This document shows positions 1 to 7,552 of a stretch of 64,000 bases of DNA, in pieces. Under the pieces are notes generated by a model, which did not search any database, was not told where the DNA came from, and saw only the letters and a list, made by a program, of their open reading frames with translations. Numbering within the stretch: the first letter of the stretch is position 1; every line of letters begins with the position of its first letter. Where the stretch lies: positions 62,001 through 126,000 of the forward strand of contig NZ_BMUT01000012.1 in the NCBI RefSeq assembly GCF_014650335.1, written 5' to 3'. Both the position numbers and the translations under genes were made by a program. Source of the stretch: Streptomyces hiroshimensis. GTDB lineage: Bacteria; Actinomycetota; Actinomycetes; Streptomycetales; Streptomycetaceae.

Positions 1-928
1 GGACGACCACTGCGGTCAGGTGCACGGGGACGGGCGGCTCGTCCCGGATGTAGCGCGCCCCGGCCTCGCGGAGCACGGGGAGATCGCCGGGGGTGAAGGC
101 GACCGGCACGGGGTGGGCGGCGAAGCCCTCGGGCGGGCCTGCCGCGGGGGCCCAGTGCAAGGTGATGCGGATGCCCGCGGAGCCGCGGACGAGTTTGCCG
201 ATCGCCTCGGTCAGCTCCTGGCAGACGCCCGCTTCGACGGCGGGCTCGAAGGCGTCGTGCGCGCCGGTGGCCCGCTGGCGGTCGGTGGCGTCGCGTGCGG
301 CGTACAGGGCGCGGAGGAGGGCGGTGGTGACCTGCCGGCCGTCGGGGCCGGGAGCCGCGCCCGTACCGACGGGCAGGAAGGTGGTCAGCTCCCGGCCGCC
401 CGCGGCTGCGCCGGCCAGCAGGCGGTCGAGTGCGGCCTCGGCGTGCCGGCGGTGGCGGGCGCCGTGGTAGCCGGCGGTGCCGCGGGTGGCCAGGGCGGCG
501 GCGAGGAGCAGTGCGCGGGCGCCGCCGCGCAGCTGTTCCTGGGCGGCCCAGGCGGCCGCGGGGGCGTCGGGTTCTGTGGTGTCCCGCTGCCAGTGGATCT
601 CGTCGACGGGGGTGTGCAGGGCGGTGAGGATGTCGCGCGCGGAGGGGGCGGCGCTGTGCCGGAGGGCGGTGAGCGCCTCGGCGACGAGGTCGGTGCTGTC
701 GGGGTAGGTGCGGCTGTCGGGGACGAGCAGGCTGGTGTGCCCGCGGGCGCCGGGGGCGGTGGCGTCGGGGGGTGTCCAGCGGCTGTACGGGCCGGCTGCC
801 GCGCCGCGGCGGCGCCAGCCGTGGCGGGCGAGGAGGGCTGCGAGGACGGCGGGGTCGACGGTGTCGGGCGGGGGGCCGCCGGGCGGGGTGTGCCGTGGGG
901 GGCGCGAGGGCTCGGTCGGCCGGTGCAT
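1..928 (-). CDS. hypothetical protein, C-terminus cut by window edge
   Basis: An unrecognised protein of at least 309 residues that reads off the left end of the window with no stop codon. Its ATG overlaps the stop of the upstream DUF4365 gene as TGATG, so the two are very probably one translationally coupled operon. The N-terminal ~25 residues are Pro-rich and likely disordered. A mixed Ala/Arg-rich globular part follows, with segments such as GWRRRGAAAGPYSRW and TSLLVPDSRTYPDSTDL. No signal peptide or membrane segment is visible. Codon use has the normal high-GC third-position bias. I assign no function. The tight coupling suggests it works with the DUF4365 protein. Confidence 0.7.
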   Translation of the reverse strand, partial: MHRPTEPSRPPRHTPPGGPPPDTVDPAVLAALLARHGWRRRGAAAGPYSRWTPPDATAPGARGHTSLLVPDSRTYPDSTDLVAEALTALRHSAAPSARDILTALHTPVDEIHWQRDTTEPDAPAAAWAAQEQLRGGARALLLAAALATRGTAGYHGARHRRHAEAALDRLLAGAAAGGRELTTFLPVGTGAAPGPDGRQVTTALLRALYAARDATDRQRATGAHDAFEPAVEAGVCQELTEAIGKLVRGSAGIRITLHWAPAAGPPEGFAAHPVPVAFTPGDLPVLREAGARYIRDEPPVPVHLTAVVV

Positions 929-1620
929 CAGGGTCTCCCTCCCGCCCCGACCCGCGTCATGATCTCGCAGAGTGCGCGGTCGTCGAAGACGCGTGTGGCC
1001 GGGATCCGCACGGTGGTCCGGCGTCTGCCGGTCACGGGGTGGCCGGCGAGGTTGGTCCAGTAGCAGCAGTGCCTCAGGTGGAGGCTGTCGTGGCCGGCCC
1101 GCAGCCAGTCGTCGCGCGATCTGGGCACGATCATCACGACGAGGATCTTGTGGACGGCGACGGGGGTGCGGGCGAGTTTGGCCAGGTGGTCGTTGTCGAG
1201 GGTGAAGGCGAAGGTGGGCACCGGGGCGGCCGGGCCGGCGGGGCCGGAGGCCGGGCCGGCAGAGCCGGCGGGGGGCTCCGCGGCGTGGGTCCGGGGCGGC
1301 GGCCGCACGGCGGGCCCGCGCGCCGGGCCCGGGCGGGGGCCGAGCTGGTAGGTGCATTTGAGCTGCACCTTGATGGTGACCTCGTCGTCGACGGCGTGGC
1401 CGGGGGCGGTGTGGCTGATGTGCCAGTCGATGCCGTGGTCGGGGAAGGGCTGGGCCAGTGAGCAGCCCGCGGCCGCGGCGACGGCGTGCAGATAGCCGAT
1501 CTGGAGCGTCTCCATGCAGGCGGTGGTGGCGAGCGAGCCGCGTGCGGGGGCTGTGGCGGGGGCGGCGGGCTCGGAGAGCTCAGACAGCAGCCCGCCCGGT
1601 TCGGGCCGCGGGAACGCCAT
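928..1620 (-). CDS. DUF4365 domain-containing protein
   Basis: A 230-residue protein resembling the DUF4365 family. Visible landmarks are METLQIGYLHAVAAAAGC (about 36-53), GIDWHI (about 63-68) and KVQLKCT (about 84-90), and near the C-terminus FDDRALCEIM, which is typical of the family's end. A Pro/Ala/Gly-rich insert (about 95-140) splits the domain. The ATG at 1620 is chosen because GGAAGGA lies 7 nt upstream. An in-frame start at 1698 would run through the divergent control region. The spacing E37...D65...QxK86-88 resembles a PD-(D/E)xK nuclease core, but that is inference. It overlaps the downstream partner gene by one base and is divergent from the exonuclease gene. Confidence 0.8.
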   Translation of the reverse strand: MAFPRPEPGGLLSELSEPAAPATAPARGSLATTACMETLQIGYLHAVAAAAGCSLAQPFPDHGIDWHISHTAPGHAVDDEVTIKVQLKCTYQLGPRPGPARGPAVRPPPRTHAAEPPAGSAGPASGPAGPAAPVPTFAFTLDNDHLAKLARTPVAVHKILVVMIVPRSRDDWLRAGHDSLHLRHCCYWTNLAGHPVTGRRRTTVRIPATRVFDDRALCEIMTRVGAGGRP

Positions 1621-1667
1621 GTCCGAATCCTTCCGGGCGACTTCGGGCGTTCGATCCGTACAACTGT

Positions 1668-1699
1668 GTTGTTTCCTTTGCAACTCTCGTGCAAACAAC
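1668..1699. promoter_or_regulatory. nested dyad between divergent genes
   Basis: GTTGTTT (1668-1674) is the reverse complement of AAACAAC (1693-1699). Inside it TTTGCA (1677-1682) faces TGCAAA (1690-1695). This A/T-rich dyad sits in the 167-nt gap between the divergent DUF4365 and exonuclease genes, in an otherwise very GC-rich setting. It is a plausible operator or promoter core. The binding protein is unknown. Confidence 0.45.
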
Positions 1700-1787
1700 G
1701 GCGGTTCGCATGACTCTGCGGCCGGGTATCACCTGGCGGGGAGGGTGAAACACGCCATTCGCCGGGCAAGTGCGAGGAGTTGTGAAC

Positions 1788-2510
1788 ATGTGCTGGTTCG
1801 AGGGACCACTCGCCGCGTTCGACACCGAGACCACCGGGGTGGATGTCGAGCACGACCGGATCGTGTCGGCGGCCCTCGTGGTGCAGTCGGCGGCCGAGGC
1901 CGTTCCGGTCGTGACGCGCTGGCTGGTCGACCCGGGGGTCCCGGTGCCGGAGGGGGCCACTGCGATACACGGGCTGACGGATGCCTATCTGCAGCGGAAC
2001 GGCCGGTGGCCGGCGCCGGTGATGGAGGAGGTGGCGCGGGCGCTGGCGGTGCAGTCGGCGCGCGGGGCGCCGCTGGTGGTGATGAACGCCCCGTTCGACC
2101 TGACGCTGCTGGACCGCGAGTTGCGGCGCCACCGCGCCTCGTCGCTGGCCGACTACCTGGGGGCGGCTCCGCTGTGCGTGATGGACCCGTGGGTGCTGGA
2201 CAAGCACCTGGACCGCTATCGCAAGGGGCGCCGGACGCTGACGGATCTGTGCGCGCAGTACGGGGTGGAGCTGAGGGGCGCGCACGACGCGGCGTCGGAT
2301 GCGCTCGCGGCACTGCAGGTGGTGCGGGCGGTGGGCCGCCGGTTCGCGGCGCGGCTGGAGCGGCTGAGCCCGGCGGAGCTGCACGCCCGGCAGGCGGTGT
2401 GGCACGCGGCGCAGGCGCGCGGTCTGCAGGCGTGGTTCGCGCGGAACGGGACGGAGGAGGCGTGCGACCCCGCGTGGCCGCTGCGGCCGTCGCTGTCGGC
2501 CGCAGCGTGA
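1788..2510 (+). CDS. DEDDh 3'-5' exonuclease (DnaQ/epsilon-like)
   Basis: A 240-residue 3'-5' exonuclease domain protein. Exo I is FDTETTG (D12, E14), Exo II is NAPFDLTLLD (D104) and Exo III is GAHDAASDA (H166, D171), so all five DEDDh residues are present. Such proteins degrade DNA or RNA from the 3' end using two metal ions, in proofreading, repair or RNA turnover. No polymerase or helicase domain is attached. ATG 1788 is preferred over GTG 1770 because GAGGAG (1774-1779) lies 8 nt upstream of it. It is cytoplasmic by sequence. It stands alone on the plus strand, with the hairpin at 2601-2636 downstream. Confidence 0.88.
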   Translation: MCWFEGPLAAFDTETTGVDVEHDRIVSAALVVQSAAEAVPVVTRWLVDPGVPVPEGATAIHGLTDAYLQRNGRWPAPVMEEVARALAVQSARGAPLVVMNAPFDLTLLDRELRRHRASSLADYLGAAPLCVMDPWVLDKHLDRYRKGRRTLTDLCAQYGVELRGAHDAASDALAALQVVRAVGRRFAARLERLSPAELHARQAVWHAAQARGLQAWFARNGTEEACDPAWPLRPSLSAAA

Positions 2511-2600
2511 GCAGCGCCCCGGGCGCTATCGGCGCATACGGGCGCTACGAGTGCTACGGGTCCTGACGTACGGGCACACGAGCGTACGGGCGGGCAACGC

Positions 2601-2636
2601 ACAAGGCCGGTCCGTCTCTTGACGGACCGGCCTTGT
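2601..2636 (-). terminator. intrinsic terminator after tRNA-Val(CAC), probably bidirectional
   Basis: A perfect 16-bp stem (2601-2616 with 2621-2636) and a TCTT loop lie 8 nt past the 3' end of the first tRNA-Val. On the plus strand it also lies ~90 nt beyond the exonuclease stop and could end both transcripts. Confidence 0.8.
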
Positions 2637-2643
2637 CTGTGTG

Positions 2644-2715
2644 TGGGCGATACTGGGATCGAACCAGTGACCTCTTCGGTGTGAACGAAGCGCTCTCCCG
2701 CTGAGCTAATCGCCC
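2644..2715 (-). tRNA. tRNA-Val(CAC)
   Basis: A 72-nt cloverleaf. Acceptor GGGCGAT pairs with ATCGCCC, and the anticodon stem CTTCG/CGAAG encloses loop TTCACAC, giving anticodon CAC (reads GUG). The T-arm carries GGTTCGATCCC. CCA is not encoded. An identical gene lies at 3335-3406, and the SRPBCC gene stands between them on the same strand. Confidence 0.95.
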
Positions 2716-2777
2716 GGGATTCGTGCGGGGTTTCCCCCGGCAACGCACTGAACAATACAGGTCGCGGCGGCTCTCCA

Positions 2778-3263
2778 TCAAATCCCCTGGGCACCTGCGG
2801 CCAGCAGGGCCCGCAGGCCGCGCCGTCCGGCGCGCATCATCCACGCGTGGTTGGCCACGAAGAGGGGCCTGGCGGGCAGGGCGAGCCGCCTGAGCAGGGG
2901 CTTGCGGGCCTCGACGTCCTGCTCGAAGCGGGCGGTGCAGCCGGTGGGGCCGGCCGGGAGGACGGTCCAGCGGGCCCAGCCCTCGATGTCGCCGGTCATG
3001 GCGATCTCCAGGACGCGGGCGGCGGGGTCGTGGCGGCGTGCGCGGACGGCGACGGTCAGGTCGTAGGGGAGGAAGGAGCGCACGCGGGCGGTGCCGGTGG
3101 CGGCGTCGGCCCGGCGCACCTCGCGGACCTGCGGCCACCAGGCGGGATAGCCGTCCACGGCTTCGAGGCGGGCGTAGACGGCGTCGGGCGGGGCGGCGAG
3201 GGTCCATGCGCCGCGGAAGCGGTAGCGGTGGGACGGGGCCAGGGCCGCGGCCAGGAAGGGCAT
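2778..3263 (-). CDS. SRPBCC (START-like) family protein
   Basis: A 161-residue protein of the polyketide cyclase/START-like (SRPBCC) fold, which usually binds small hydrophobic ligands in the cytoplasm. Visible are the N-terminal strand HRYRFRGAWTLAAPPDAVYARL (residues ~12-33; PPDAVY is the family's helix start), the YPAWWPQV segment and the C-terminal long helix ending near LRALLAAGAQGI. ATG 3263 is taken; an in-frame GTG at 3278 is possible. No clear ribosome-binding site is seen. The start lies only 20 nt after the terminator hairpin of the upstream tRNA-Val gene, so its promoter is not obvious. A second tRNA-Val follows 62 nt downstream. Confidence 0.75.
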   Translation of the reverse strand: MPFLAAALAPSHRYRFRGAWTLAAPPDAVYARLEAVDGYPAWWPQVREVRRADAATGTARVRSFLPYDLTVAVRARRHDPAARVLEIAMTGDIEGWARWTVLPAGPTGCTARFEQDVEARKPLLRRLALPARPLFVANHAWMMRAGRRGLRALLAAGAQGI

Positions 3264-3283
3264 GGGACCAGCGGACACCCAAA

Positions 3284-3325
3284 GACCGAGGGTCCGCAAG
3301 GGGTGAACCTTGCGGACCCTCGGTC
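3284..3325 (-). terminator. terminator hairpin between tRNA-Val and the SRPBCC gene
   Basis: A perfect 18-bp stem (3284-3301 with 3308-3325), loop GGTGAA on the plus strand, followed on the minus strand by TCTTT. It begins 9 nt past the tRNA 3' end and ends just before the SRPBCC start. Confidence 0.8.
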
Positions 3326-3334
3326 CTTGCTGTG

Positions 3335-3406
3335 TGGGCGATACTGGGATCGAACCAGTGACCTCTTCGGTGTGAACGAAGCGCTCTCCCGCTGAGCTAA
3401 TCGCCC
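3335..3406 (-). tRNA. tRNA-Val(CAC), second copy
   Basis: Identical over all 72 nt to the tRNA at 2644-2715: acceptor GGGCGAT/ATCGCCC, anticodon loop TTCACAC, no encoded CCA. It is preceded by a promoter-like sequence (3420-3449) and followed by a strong hairpin. It also shares its body with the four Val(GAC) genes near 10 kb. Confidence 0.95.
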
Positions 3407-3419
3407 GGGCGCACCGCAA

Positions 3420-3449
3420 ACATTACCGCATGTCAGACGGTGCTTTGAA
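3420..3449 (-). promoter_or_regulatory. putative promoter of tRNA-Val(CAC)
   Basis: Minus strand: -35-like TTCAAA (3449-3444), 18-bp spacer, -10 TAATGT (3425-3420), ending 14 nt before the mature tRNA 5' end. The position and local A/T richness fit a housekeeping promoter. Confidence 0.5.
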
Positions 3450-3464
3450 CCGGCGGCGGGCCGG

Positions 3465-3923
3465 TCAGCCGTGCACCTTCCACGGCATGGCCATGCCGAA
3501 CTTCCAGAGGTAGACGCCGATGAGCGCGCCGGCGATCACCAGGCCCGTCACGGTGATGATGATGTTGCGCCGCCGGACCCGGGGGTCGAGGGCGCGCTGG
3601 GCGGCCTCGGTGACCTTCCGCTTGGTCCAGCGCAGCACGAGCTGGGCCCAGACGAACTCCGTCGCCCAGATGGCCATGCCCGCGAAGATCACGAGCCAGC
3701 CCGGGCCGGGCAGGGGCAGCATGATGATGCCGGCGACGACGACGGCCAGGCCGACGATGAAGACGCCCACCTGCCAGCTCAGGTGCAGGGGGCGCGAGCG
3801 CTTGATGAAGTGGGGGGCGCGCGATCCGAGGGCGGGCTCGCCCGCGCTCCCGTTCTGCGCCTCGCCCTGCGTCCCGTCCCCCGCCGCGGCGGCATCCTGC
3901 CGCCGGTCACTCTCCGCATTCAT
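3465..3923 (-). CDS. TIGR02611-type (PGPGW) small membrane protein
   Basis: A 152-residue integral membrane protein. The N-terminal ~45 residues are polar and disordered. Then come a membrane segment (VGVFIVGLAVVVAGIIMLPL), the diagnostic PLPGPGWLVIFAGM motif running into a second hydrophobic stretch, a basic cytoplasmic loop (RWTKRKVTEAAQRALDPRVRRR) and a last segment (IIITVTGLVIAGALIGVYLW). This matches the actinobacterial TIGR02611 family, whose function is unknown. ATG 3923 (MNAESDRR) is preferred to an upstream in-frame TTG. It is monocistronic, divergent from ssgB. Confidence 0.82.
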   Translation of the reverse strand: MNAESDRRQDAAAAGDGTQGEAQNGSAGEPALGSRAPHFIKRSRPLHLSWQVGVFIVGLAVVVAGIIMLPLPGPGWLVIFAGMAIWATEFVWAQLVLRWTKRKVTEAAQRALDPRVRRRNIIITVTGLVIAGALIGVYLWKFGMAMPWKVHG

Positions 3924-4115
3924 ACACCCCAACCTACCGGACCGATCCTGAACTCACCGGAATGGCGGTATTCCCCGTCGGGCGACTGGGCCGTCCGAGG
4001 TATCCGAACAGTCTCAAAACGGTCAGAGGGGTTTACAACGGCACCGTAGGTGGCATGTCGATTTCGCCGACGTGCGAATCCCCGAGCGCACACTGAGCGA
4101 AAGGCCCTGGCGCTT

Positions 4116-4529
4116 ATGAACACCACGGTCAGCTGCGAGCTGCACTTGCGCCTCGTCGTGTCGAGCGAATCCTCACTGCCTGTCCCCGCAGGCCTGCGGT
4201 ACGACACGGCCGATCCGTATGCCGTGCACGCCACCTTCCACACCGGAGCCGAAGAGACGGTCGAGTGGGTCTTCGCCCGCGATCTGCTCGCCGAGGGTCT
4301 GCACCGGCCCACCGGCACCGGCGACGTCCGTGTCTGGCCGTCCCGCAGCCACGGTCAGGGCGTCGTGTGCATCGCGCTGAGCTCTCCCGAGGGCGAAGCG
4401 CTGCTGGAGGCCCCGGCGCGGGCCCTGGAGTCCTTCCTCAAGCGGACGGACGCCGCGGTGCCGCCGGGCACCGAGCACCGTCACTTCGACCTGGACACCG
4501 AGCTCTCCCACATCCTGGCGGAGAGCTGA
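4116..4529 (+). CDS. ssgB: SsgB, sporulation-specific cell division activator
   Basis: A 137-residue SsgA-like protein starting MNTTVSCELHLRLVV and ending LSHILAES. From memory it looks nearly identical to S. coelicolor SsgB, one of the most conserved Streptomyces-specific proteins. In the literature SsgB is placed by SsgA at future septum sites, binds FtsZ and promotes Z-ring assembly in aerial hyphae. It is small and soluble, with no membrane segment. The ATG at 4116 follows GAAAGG by about 12 nt. It stands alone, divergent from the TIGR02611 gene. This gene is the clearest marker that the organism is a sporulating streptomycete. Confidence 0.96.
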   Translation: MNTTVSCELHLRLVVSSESSLPVPAGLRYDTADPYAVHATFHTGAEETVEWVFARDLLAEGLHRPTGTGDVRVWPSRSHGQGVVCIALSSPEGEALLEAPARALESFLKRTDAAVPPGTEHRHFDLDTELSHILAES

Positions 4530-4746
4530 GTCCGGGCCGGGGCTGACCCGGAGCGCGCCAGCCCACTCGGGGAGGCTGCGCGCCACATCTCGCACACAGG
4601 GCACGGCACGGCGCCGTCGTCCGCGGACGGTTCCGCGGGCGGCGGCGCCGTCGCGAGGAGGGGCCGCGCGGATGCCGCCCAGCCAGTAAGGTCGTGGGCC
4701 GCGGTCGAACACTTGCCGCCTCCGTCCGGCCAGGGAGCGTACGAAC

Positions 4747-5301
4747 GTGCAGATCAACCACGACACCAAGACTGCGCTCGACTCCGTCGTCGACCTCCTC
4801 AACACGGGCCCGCAGGATCTTGCGGAGCTGCGCGCCTTCACGGAGCGGCACGGCATCATCACGGTCGAGGCGCTGCGGGAGCGGGACGTCGCGGCGGTGC
4901 GGTCGATACGCGAGCGGTTCGGACGGATCTTCGACGCCGCGAGCACGGGGGAAGCGGCGCGGCTGATCAACGAGCTGGTGGCCGAGGCCGGCACCACGCC
5001 GCAGCTGAGCGAGCACGACGGCTACGACTGGCACGTGCACTACTTCGCGCCCGGGGCGGCCGTGGCCGAGAACCTCGCCGCGGACGGCGCCATGGCCCTG
5101 GCGTTCCTGCTGGTCGCCGGAGAGCGCGACCGGCTGCGGCGGTGCAACGCGCCGGACTGCGGGCACGCCTTCGTCGACCTCTCCCGCAACCGCTCGCGGC
5201 GCTACTGCGACGGGCGCACGTGCGGGAACCGGCTGCACGTCGCGGCGTACCGGGCGCGGCGCCGGGGCGCCGAGGCCGAGGACTCCGGCGCGGCGGTCTG
5301 A
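4747..5301 (+). CDS. CGNR zinc-finger domain protein
   Basis: A 184-residue probable DNA-binding regulator. The N-terminal ~130 residues form the helical ABATE-like domain usual in this family. The C-terminus holds a four-Cys zinc site, C-N-A-P-D-C then Y-C-D-G-R-T-C followed immediately by GNRLHVAAYRARR, the CGNR signature. The basic tail is likely the DNA-contacting part. The GTG start at 4747 has AGGGAG about 10 nt upstream. It is monocistronic, 217 nt after ssgB on the same strand. Targets cannot be deduced. A role in stress or developmental control would be guesswork. Confidence 0.85.
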   Translation: MQINHDTKTALDSVVDLLNTGPQDLAELRAFTERHGIITVEALRERDVAAVRSIRERFGRIFDAASTGEAARLINELVAEAGTTPQLSEHDGYDWHVHYFAPGAAVAENLAADGAMALAFLLVAGERDRLRRCNAPDCGHAFVDLSRNRSRRYCDGRTCGNRLHVAAYRARRRGAEAEDSGAAV

Positions 5302-5501
5302 TTCCGGGCAGAATCAGGCCGGAGCGGCGACGGAATCCCGGCTTTCCGCCGGGCGCGCGGGGAAATTACGGGCGGGCGAATACGCACCCGGTGAATTACC
5401 CGGAAAACAGACTGCGGGCGTCCAGCGGCGGAAGCGGCCTCCCGGCGTACTGAACGGACGGCTCGTGCGTATGGACTCGTGCGTACGGAACGGACGGTCC
5501 G
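5302..5501. other. intergenic gap with short repeats
   Basis: A 200-nt convergent gap. Around 5450-5505 the words CGGACGG and CTCGTGCGTA occur twice each. No clear terminator or RNA gene is seen. Confidence 0.4.
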
Positions 5502-5948
5502 TCATATTCCGTGCTTCTTGAGAATGGCCTCGATATCCGAGAAGTCCTCGCCGTCGGCCGATTTCTTCGCCTTGCCCTGCGGCCGGGCCGCGGCCCGGCC
5601 CGGGCCCAGTGACGGAGCGGAGGCGGCGGGGGCCATGGCATCGCGCTGTGCGGCGGCCGCCGCGGCCTTGCGCTCCTTGCGGCCGCCCCCGGCGCCGCGG
5701 CGCTCGGCCGCCCTGCTCACCACGAACAGCAGGGCCGAGAGCGCGAGGATCCCGAAGCCGGCCCAGACGCTCGGCTTGAAGACGACGTCGGTGAGCCACT
5801 TGACGATCCCGGTCAGGACGAGCCCGATGGGGACGAGGGAGAAGGCCGCGATGCGCGTCGCCGCGAGGAAGCGCCGGCGGTAGGCCGTCAGCGCGGCGAT
5901 GCCGAGGCCCGCCGCGGACACCGCGGCGCAGATGGTCGAGGTCAGCAT
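5502..5948 (-). CDS. conserved actinobacterial membrane protein
   Basis: A 148-residue protein with three predicted membrane helices in the first ~85 residues (near TICAAVSAAGLGIAALTAY, AFSLVPIGLVLTGIVKWL and VWAGFGILALSALLFVV). A long basic Ala/Lys/Arg-rich linker follows, then a short acidic and amphipathic tail, DFSDIEAILKKHGI. I recognise it only as a conserved Streptomyces protein. The distinct tail after a disordered linker looks like a binding peptide. ATG 5948 has AGGAGGAG 5 nt upstream. It is divergent from the DsbA-family gene. Confidence 0.75.
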   Translation of the reverse strand: MLTSTICAAVSAAGLGIAALTAYRRRFLAATRIAAFSLVPIGLVLTGIVKWLTDVVFKPSVWAGFGILALSALLFVVSRAAERRGAGGGRKERKAAAAAAQRDAMAPAASAPSLGPGRAAARPQGKAKKSADGEDFSDIEAILKKHGI

Positions 5949-6122
5949 CGGGCTCCTCCTGGGCTTCCTGGATTTCGCTTGCGGGCTCGCCCTTCCATCG
6001 TGCACCCGCCGCGGCCGGCCGGGCCATCGCCGGACGGCCGGCTCAGGGAGATCTCGGGGTCATCCCTGAGGCCCGGGGAGACCCGGAGGGCCGCCGCCCC
6101 CGCCGCCTGGAAGACTGGCCGC

Positions 6123-6626
6123 ATGAGCGAGACCAACACCGCCCCCGTCGTCCTCGACGTGTGGTGCGAGCTGCAGTGCCCCGACTGCCGTACCGCCCTG
6201 GACGACCTGCGGGCGCTGCGCGCACGCTACGGCGACCGGCTGGACGTGCGGCTGCGGCACTTCCCCCAGGAGAAGCACAAGCACTCCTACGCCGCCGCGC
6301 AGGCCGCCGAGGAGGCGGCCGAGCAGGGGCAGGGCTGGCCGTACGCCGAGGCGGTGCTGGCGCGGGCCGAGGAGCTGGGCACGGGCGGCGTGCAGCTGCT
6401 GGTCGAGGCGGCCGGCGAGCTCGGGCTGGACGCCGAGGAGGTGGACACCGCCCTGGTGGACGGCCGCCACATGCTGATCGTGGACGCGGACCAGGCCGAG
6501 GGCAAGGCGATCGGCGTGACCGGCACCCCCACGTACGTCATCGGCGGCGAGCTGCTCGACGGCAGCAAGAACCAGGACGGGCTGCGGGAGCGCATCGAGG
6601 AGATCGCGGACCGGCTCCTCGGTTAG
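6123..6626 (+). CDS. DsbA/FrnE-like thioredoxin-fold oxidoreductase
   Basis: A 167-residue protein of the DsbA-family thioredoxin superfamily. It has the active-site motif CPDC (C19, C22) after VVLDVWCELQ, an extra Cys at 15, a helical insertion (~60-130) and the cis-proline loop GVTGTPTYVI before the last strand. No signal peptide is present, so it probably acts in the cytoplasm on thiols or disulfides rather than as a periplasm-type folding catalyst. ATG 6123 is the first plausible start before the conserved core. It ends 24 nt before the convergent GNAT gene. Confidence 0.85.
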   Translation: MSETNTAPVVLDVWCELQCPDCRTALDDLRALRARYGDRLDVRLRHFPQEKHKHSYAAAQAAEEAAEQGQGWPYAEAVLARAEELGTGGVQLLVEAAGELGLDAEEVDTALVDGRHMLIVDADQAEGKAIGVTGTPTYVIGGELLDGSKNQDGLRERIEEIADRLLG

Positions 6627-6650
6627 GCACGGTCGGCGCCGCCGTCCGCG

Positions 6651-7487
6651 CTAGAGCAGCGGCTTGTACAAGTGGTACGCCGTCGGTACGTAGCCCAGCG
6701 ACTCGTACAGCCGCAGCGCCGGGGTGTTCCCGGCGAAGACGTTGAGGCCGAGGGTGCGCGCACCGTGCGCGAGCGCCTCGGCCTCCGCCAGCAGCATCAG
6801 GGACCTGCCGTGGCCGCGGCCGCGCTGCGCGGGCACGACCTCGACGTCGAAGACATAGGCGCCCGGGGTGTCCGGGCCGCCGTCGCGCAGCGCCACCCAG
6901 AGGGTGCCGACGACGGTGCCCTCGTGGATGAGGACGCGCAGCAGGGCGCCGGCGGTCGCGGCGCCGTCGGGCAGCAGCGTGCGGTCGTCCGCCTCGGCCT
7001 TGGCGCGGGCCTGCTCGGCCGGGACGCCGCGGTCGGTCCAGTCCTGCATGTACGCGGCGCGGGACGCCTCCCGCCAGCCGGTGTACTCGGCCTCCGTCAT
7101 CCGCCGTCCCTCGCTGCCCTCGGGCAGCCGGGGGGCGGCGGTCAGCGTTTTGGCCATGTTGCGGTTGCGCTCGGTGTAGCCGAGGGCCGCGGCGAGCCCG
7201 AGGCCGACCGCGGCACCGGCGTCCACGGACAGCTCGATGCGGGTGCAACCCCAGCCGCGCAGCACTTCCTCGGCGGCGAGCGCGGCGACGGTGCCGCGGC
7301 CGCGGTGCCGGTCGCGCTCGTCGATGGCGAGGCGGACGATGCGGCCGGCGGCCGGGCCGAAGCGGTGGTCGGTGGCCAGGTCGACGGCGCCCACGGGCCT
7401 GCTGTTGACGCAGACCTCGTACGAGCGGGACCGGGCGCCGCCGGGGCCGCGCTGCTCGGGTGTGGTGGGCCGCAGAGTGGTGGTCAC
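6651..7487 (-). CDS. tandem GNAT-family N-acetyltransferase
   Basis: A 278-residue protein with two GNAT-like halves. The first (to ~125) contains RIVRLAIDERDRHRGRGTVAALAA and then GLAAALGYTERNRNM. The second has VFDVEVVPAQRGRGHGRSLM (acetyl-CoA P-loop RGRGHG, ~225) and ends with GNTPALRLYESLGYVPTAYHLYKPL. It would transfer an acetyl group from acetyl-CoA to an unknown amine. GTG 7487 is chosen because no further recognisable residues lie upstream; no strong ribosome site is visible. It lies 65 nt after pabC on the same strand and may be read with it. Confidence 0.8.
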   Translation of the reverse strand: MTTTLRPTTPEQRGPGGARSRSYEVCVNSRPVGAVDLATDHRFGPAAGRIVRLAIDERDRHRGRGTVAALAAEEVLRGWGCTRIELSVDAGAAVGLGLAAALGYTERNRNMAKTLTAAPRLPEGSEGRRMTEAEYTGWREASRAAYMQDWTDRGVPAEQARAKAEADDRTLLPDGAATAGALLRVLIHEGTVVGTLWVALRDGGPDTPGAYVFDVEVVPAQRGRGHGRSLMLLAEAEALAHGARTLGLNVFAGNTPALRLYESLGYVPTAYHLYKPLL

Positions 7488-7552
7488 CTTGGTGTTGTAC
7501 CGGTCCCGGTGGCCGCGCGTCACGGGGTTTTGCGGGTGCGGTCCCGCAGCGC

